A DNA stretch of 26,351 bases from Oscillospiraceae bacterium. GTDB lineage: Bacteria > Bacillota > Clostridia > Oscillospirales > JAKOTC01. The DNA lies in the NCBI GenBank assembly GCA_035353335.1, contig DAOPZJ010000006.1, positions 37,062 to 63,412 of the forward strand, written 5' to 3'. A program made the translations under genes and the position numbers. The notes under the pieces are model-generated. The model did no database searches. It was not told the origin of the DNA and saw only the letters and a list, made by a program, of their open reading frames with translations. Below are positions 23,924-26,351 of the stretch, one piece after another. Every line of letters starts with the position of its first letter. Position 1 is the stretch's first letter.

Positions 23924-24742
23924 CTAATATTGGTCGATGTCGACCTGCGTGCAGAGGGGGATGCCGTTGTGAGTCAGATCGCCGAGCGTCGCTTTGGCAA
24001 AGAGCCCGAAGGCCTCGGGGCGGTCGGAGACAAAAAATCCGAGTGTCCCGCCGGCGGGATTTTTCAGTTTTTCGGCTTCGAGGAAAACGGCGATGCGTTT
24101 CGCGACCGCGACCGCGGGGTCAATCAGCGTGATGCCGGGCAGGTGGTTTTGAATGGTCTGCCGGATGAGCGGATAGTGCGTACAGGCCAGAATGGCCGCG
24201 GCCGGTCTTCGCTTCGAGATTTTTTCGAGATAGAACTTCGCTGCTTCGTTCGTAATGGGATCTTCCGGGGCGATATGCCCGTTTTCGACAAGCGGCACAA
24301 ACAACGGACAGGCCTGCTCGATGATGACGGCGTTCGGTTTGACGGCGGTAATCAGTTCACGGTGGCTGTGGCTGCGGATGGTCGCGAGAGTGCCGAGCAC
24401 CGCGATCTCGCCTTGGTCGGCATAGCCCGCGGCATCCGCCGCGCCCGCCGAGACGACGTCGAAAAACGGAACGCCGACGCTGTTTTGAAGGTCTTTTCCG
24501 GCGACCGAACTGATCGTGCCGCAGGCGACGACCATGAGTTTGATGTCCTTGGTCATCAAAAAAGCGGCGTCCTGCGCGGAATATTTTTTGATGGTCGCGT
24601 CAGGCCGGGAGCCGTAAGGCACGCGCGCGGTGTCCCCGAAATAGACGATGTTTTCGTCCGGCAGCAGACGGATGACTTCTTTGACGACCGTCAGGCCGCC
24701 GAGGCCTGTGTCAAAAATTCCGATGGGATTGCCTGCGCGCAT
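23924..24742 (-). CDS. murI: Glutamate racemase
   Basis: MurI interconverts L- and D-glutamate to supply D-Glu for peptidoglycan. The 272 residues fit the family (about 265). FDTGLGG near the N-terminus holds the conserved Asp (D11), and the two catalytic cysteines are C74 in VVACGTISS and C187 in LACTHYPLI. The residue after C74 is Gly where most family members have Asn (ACNT), a substrate-contacting position; both cysteines are intact, so activity is still likely. The ATG at 24742 has GGAG seven bases upstream. A GTG at 24853 in the same frame adds 37 unrelated residues and has no ribosome site. It is the first gene of the unit with DUF1934 and argS. Confidence 0.93.
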   Translation of the reverse strand: MRAGNPIGIFDTGLGGLTVVKEVIRLLPDENIVYFGDTARVPYGSRPDATIKKYSAQDAAFLMTKDIKLMVVACGTISSVAGKDLQNSVGVPFFDVVSAGAADAAGYADQGEIAVLGTLATIRSHSHRELITAVKPNAVIIEQACPLFVPLVENGHIAPEDPITNEAAKFYLEKISKRRPAAAILACTHYPLIRQTIQNHLPGITLIDPAVAVAKRIAVFLEAEKLKNPAGGTLGFFVSDRPEAFGLFAKATLGDLTHNGIPLCTQVDIDQY

Positions 24743-24901
24743 AAAAAAACTCCGTTTCCGCACCCGAACCTGTGCCCTTGCGTTTTTAAAAATGAATCTT
24801 TGAGAAGAGGCGGCGGGGACCGTGCCGAAGGGGCTTTTCAATAGTATATTCACAACGCCCCGGATATGCGGCTCATTCCCGCGGGCCCGTAAATAAAACC
24901 C

Positions 24902-24944
24902 CCGTTTGAAACGGCTTTAAGCCGCGCGGCTCGAAAATAGCCGT
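24902..24944 (-). promoter_or_regulatory. Cluster of small hairpins at the start of the murI leader
   Basis: Three short stems occur in a row: CCGTTT/AAACGG (24902-24914), CGGCTT/AAGCCG (24912-24924), and CGGCT/AGCCG just before. They overlap, so alternative pairings exist. They fall at the 5' end of the leader of about 200 bases predicted from the promoter. No known riboswitch is recognised. Confidence 0.35.
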
Positions 24945-24950
24945 ATTTTA

Positions 24951-24979
24951 TTTATACCCTAAAAACGCCGTACAGTCAA
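24951..24979 (-). promoter_or_regulatory. Predicted murI promoter
   Basis: Minus-strand TTGACT (24974-24979) and TATAAA (24951-24956) each differ from consensus at one base and are 17 bases apart. Confidence 0.75.
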
Positions 24980-25013
24980 GGGAAAAAGCGCCGGCGAAAT
25001 ATTCGCTTGTTTC

Positions 25014-25050
25014 AAAAACCCCCCGTCCGGGGGATCGGAGCGAACTCCGA
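25014..25050 (-). terminator. Minus-strand terminator-like double hairpin with no gene upstream
   Basis: On the minus strand a 6-bp stem (25035-25040 with 25045-25050) is followed by a CCCCC/GGGGG stem (25020-25024 with 25029-25033), then GTTTTTG. This has the shape of an intrinsic terminator, yet no credible minus-strand gene lies behind it. Confidence 0.6.
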
Positions 25051-25068
25051 ACGCGCCATCGGGAAACA

Positions 25069-25097
25069 CCCCACAAAACCCCCCCTCAAACCCCCCC
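25069..25097 (-). repeat. G-run cluster, possible G-quadruplex on the minus strand
   Basis: The plus strand has C-runs of 4, 7 and 7 bases separated by 5-6 A-rich bases; AACCCCCCCT is repeated exactly with a 12-base period. The minus strand therefore has G4, G7 and G7 runs, enough for a quadruplex. Confidence 0.5.
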
Positions 25098-25098
25098 T

Positions 25099-25209
25099 AA
25101 AAAGAAAAAGAAAATAAATAATAAAAAGAAAACATAAAATAAAAAATAAAAACAAATATGAAAACAAAAACAAAAGCAAAAAAAGAAAAAGAAAAAGAAA
25201 ACAGAAGAG
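25099..25209. repeat. A-rich low-complexity tract
   Basis: About 110 bases of plus strand are mostly A, broken by single G, C or T, with motifs such as AAAAAG and AAAAC repeating irregularly. Its minus strand reads as an artefactual run of Phe and Leu codons, which has no ribosome site and should not be taken as a gene. Confidence 0.8.
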
Positions 25210-25625
25210 CGGGCCGCTTTCGCGGCTTGCCCGATCCGTCAGGCGTTTGGGAGGGCGTTCGGGTCGGGACGGCACAGACATAGACGGCGCGGGTTAAACA
25301 GCGAAAAATAGCCGAAGAGCAAAATTTTTTATAAATTTCCGGCTTTTGCGCGGACGGTGTACTGTTTTCGGTACTCGCTCTTGAGTATAATGAAAAAACA
25401 CAAAGGGCGTTTCGGCCCCCCGGGCATTCCGGGCCGCATTTTTGAAGATCGGAAAATTATTTTTCTTCCAAAACAGAAAATCGACCGCTTTCGACAAACG
25501 GCGGGTGTATCTTATTCTACAGGGGATGAACGGGTGCTGCGGCAGAAAAAATGCTTTTCGAAAAGGGCAAATGTCCCATGGATATATTGGGAACTTAATT
25601 CGTTATCCGTCCATACCCTGTAAAA
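25210..25625. other. No credible gene
   Basis: This stretch holds a small GC hairpin (GCCGC-TTTC-GCGGC, 25213-25226), an isolated TATAAT at 25385-25390 without a good -35, and a GC palindrome near 25420. Open frames on both strands (25357-25623 plus, 25294-25497 minus) have no ribosome site, no recognisable domain and odd composition, so I leave them out. Confidence 0.5.
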
Positions 25626-25659
25626 ATGTAACCGCGATGTAACCGGAATCGGTTATAAT
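25626..25659 (+). promoter_or_regulatory. -10 box with overlapping operator-like repeats for the first RHH gene
   Basis: TATAAT (25654-25659) is overlapped by an inverted repeat TAACCG-gaat-CGGTTA (25640-25655). The half-site also recurs as a direct repeat: ATGTAACCG at 25626-25634 and 25637-25645, one helical turn apart. No good -35 is present, so activator dependence or a weak promoter is possible. Confidence 0.6.
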
Positions 25660-25705
25660 TTCCATCGGTGAATTCAGTCAAACCGGAAAGAAGAAGGAAA
25701 AGACA

Positions 25706-25927
25706 TTGAAAAAGGAACATAAGATCATGGTCACACTGACCCCCGAAATGCGGGCATTTATGGTACAGGCGAAAAAGCTCTATGATTACCGTTCCTGGTC
25801 GGATCTGCTGCGGACGCTGATCACGGAAGGCCTGGAGACCCGGAGAGTCATCGACGCCGGAGCCCGTAAAAATAAAAAAGCGATGCTTTGCGAAGGCGAT
25901 CTCGGCAAACACAGCGGCGCGTTTTAA
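25706..25927 (+). CDS. Small ribbon-helix-helix-like DNA-binding protein
   Basis: The 73-residue product has the ribbon-helix-helix shape: a strand KIMVTLT (about 6-12), helix PEMRAFMVQAKKLY, a short turn DYRS, and helix SWSDLLRTLITEGLET, then a basic tail. RHH proteins bind DNA as dimers through the N-terminal strand and are often autoregulatory repressors or antitoxins. The start is a TTG with AAGAAGG eight bases upstream. An ATG at 25727 with AAAGGA would cut the strand, so TTG is preferred but not certain. Palindromic repeats lie over its -10 box. No toxin-like partner is evident directly downstream. No strong family match comes to mind, so the function is unassigned. Confidence 0.6.
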   Translation: MKKEHKIMVTLTPEMRAFMVQAKKLYDYRSWSDLLRTLITEGLETRRVIDAGARKNKKAMLCEGDLGKHSGAF

Positions 25928-25947
25928 TTCGGGGGAGGAACTGCCGG

Positions 25948-26136
25948 ATGTCAAAAAAGGACAGTTTGAAAAAGCGGACAGCGCAAGGGAAGCGAAAAAA
26001 TCCGAATTCGCGTCAATCCGGATGCTTCTCTTTTGACGATAGATCCCTATTTTGCTCTTTTAACGATTTCATGCCCAGGCGTATCAGTTCCAGCGTTGCG
26101 GCCGAGCGGCTCGGAAATCGGTTTTCAAATCGATAA
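25948..26136 (+). CDS. Doubtful small basic ORF
   Basis: An ATG with GGGGGAGG nine bases upstream starts 20 bases after the first RHH gene and opens a 62-residue frame. Its first 20 residues are very basic (KKDSLKKRTAQGKRK), and the rest is antisense to the second RHH gene. The good ribosome site argues for translation; the antisense overlap and lack of any domain argue that only a remnant is present. Confidence 0.25.
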   Translation: MSKKDSLKKRTAQGKRKNPNSRQSGCFSFDDRSLFCSFNDFMPRRISSSVAAERLGNRFSNR

Positions 26137-26210
26137 TCATCGATCTGTTTCAGGGTCTCTTGATCCACGATGACGGTATATCGGTTTTTTTCTGTCGGGA
26201 TAACTGCCAC
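26013..26210 (-). CDS. Ribbon-helix-helix (CopG/Arc-like) DNA-binding protein
   Basis: The protein, about 65 residues, has a textbook RHH core: strand RYTVIVD, helix QETLKQIDDYRFEN, turn RFPSRS, and helix AATLELIRLGMKSLKEQ. The upstream extension of the frame lies in the promoter, so translation cannot begin there. The GTG at 26210 is the only start codon between the predicted transcription start and the core. GAGAGGG is almost touching it, giving an unusually short leader. The gene converges with the first RHH gene. Likely an autorepressor, because a palindrome fills its promoter spacer. No toxin or other partner is visible before the window ends. Confidence 0.65.
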   Translation of the reverse strand: MAVIPTEKNRYTVIVDQETLKQIDDYRFENRFPSRSAATLELIRLGMKSLKEQNRDLSSKEKHPD

Positions 26211-26221
26211 CCCCTCTCGGC

Positions 26222-26255
26222 GTAATAATATACGTAGTATTACCTTTGCTGTCAA
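26222..26255 (-). promoter_or_regulatory. Promoter and operator-like palindrome of the second RHH gene
   Basis: Minus-strand TTGACA (26250-26255, exact consensus) and TATATT (26227-26232) are 17 bases apart. A 22-base imperfect palindrome (26222-26243; GTAATA...TATTAC outer arms, 8 of 11 pairs matching) covers the -10 and most of the spacer, an ideal place for a repressor. Confidence 0.75.
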
Positions 26256-26351
26256 CTGGTAAAATTTATGGAAAAAAACATTGACAAGTTCATACAATGC
26301 AGTAGTCAACAAAAATCGGACACAAGATTTAAAATTATGTACGTGCTAAAT

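Noticed and set aside
25012..25281. 89-residue minus-strand ORF rich in Leu and Phe as a membrane peptide
   Set aside because: It is the reverse of the A-rich tract, has no ribosome site, and ends inside a terminator hairpin.
25357..25623. 88-residue plus-strand ORF
   Set aside because: No ribosome site, no domain, and its inner ATG coincides with a -10-like TATAAT.
26281..26286. TTGACA on the plus strand at the right edge as a promoter
   Set aside because: No -10 element at 16-18 bases, and the sequence ends soon after.

Overview
The window looks like a stretch of a Gram-positive chromosome, most likely Clostridia (Oscillospirales or Christensenellales type, an inference). It carries the origin-proximal cluster mnmE-mnmG-rsmG-noc-parA-parB-serS, a separate Noc and ParB, a ywiB-like DUF1934 gene next to argS, strong Shine-Dalgarno sites and SigA-type promoters with 17-18 bp spacers. 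Codon use is GC-leaning except for one AT-rich patch near 13.88-15.4 kb. I saw no rRNA, tRNA, CRISPR array or transposase.

Layout. (1) 1-5093, minus strand: an L-rhamnose catabolic operon, rhaB, an Asp-box (sialidase-fold) hydrolase, rhaA, and a class II aldolase that runs off the left edge. (2) 5266-13580, plus strand: a perfect-consensus promoter drives mnmE and mnmG (tRNA wobble-uridine modification), rsmG (16S rRNA methylation) and noc. Two parS-like palindromes and a new promoter follow, then parA, parB, serS and a terminator. (3) 13605-15968, plus strand: an accessory patch with a truncated acetyltransferase, an AT-rich HTH plus aminoglycoside-phosphotransferase-like pair that appears to be one gene split by a frameshift, and an intact acetyltransferase. 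(4) 16118-18940, minus strand: an MgtA-type Mg2+ P-type ATPase with its own promoter and a structured leader. (5) 19018-21530, minus strand: a very divergent secD-secF pair with its own promoter. (6) 21551-24979, minus strand: murI, DUF1934 and argS behind one promoter. (7) 24980-26351: about 650 bases without a credible gene, holding hairpins, C-runs and a long A-rich tract, then two small convergent ribbon-helix-helix (RHH) genes, each with a palindrome at its promoter.

How the genes work together. MnmE and MnmG form one tRNA-modifying complex. Noc and ParB are paralogous DNA clamps; residues in their helix-turn-helix regions predict different target sites, and the two parS-like sites lie between them. 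In the rhamnose operon the isomerase, kinase and aldolase make a complete route from L-rhamnose to DHAP and lactaldehyde, and the propeller hydrolase may supply the sugar.

The items most worth a second look are: a Noc without its usual N-terminal membrane helix and with its ribosome-binding site buried in a hairpin; a parS core inside a 38-bp perfect palindrome; the split HTH-phosphotransferase gene; SecD/SecF lacking the conserved acidic transmembrane motifs; the hydrolase in the rhamnose operon; and the unusual low-complexity region near 25.1 kb.
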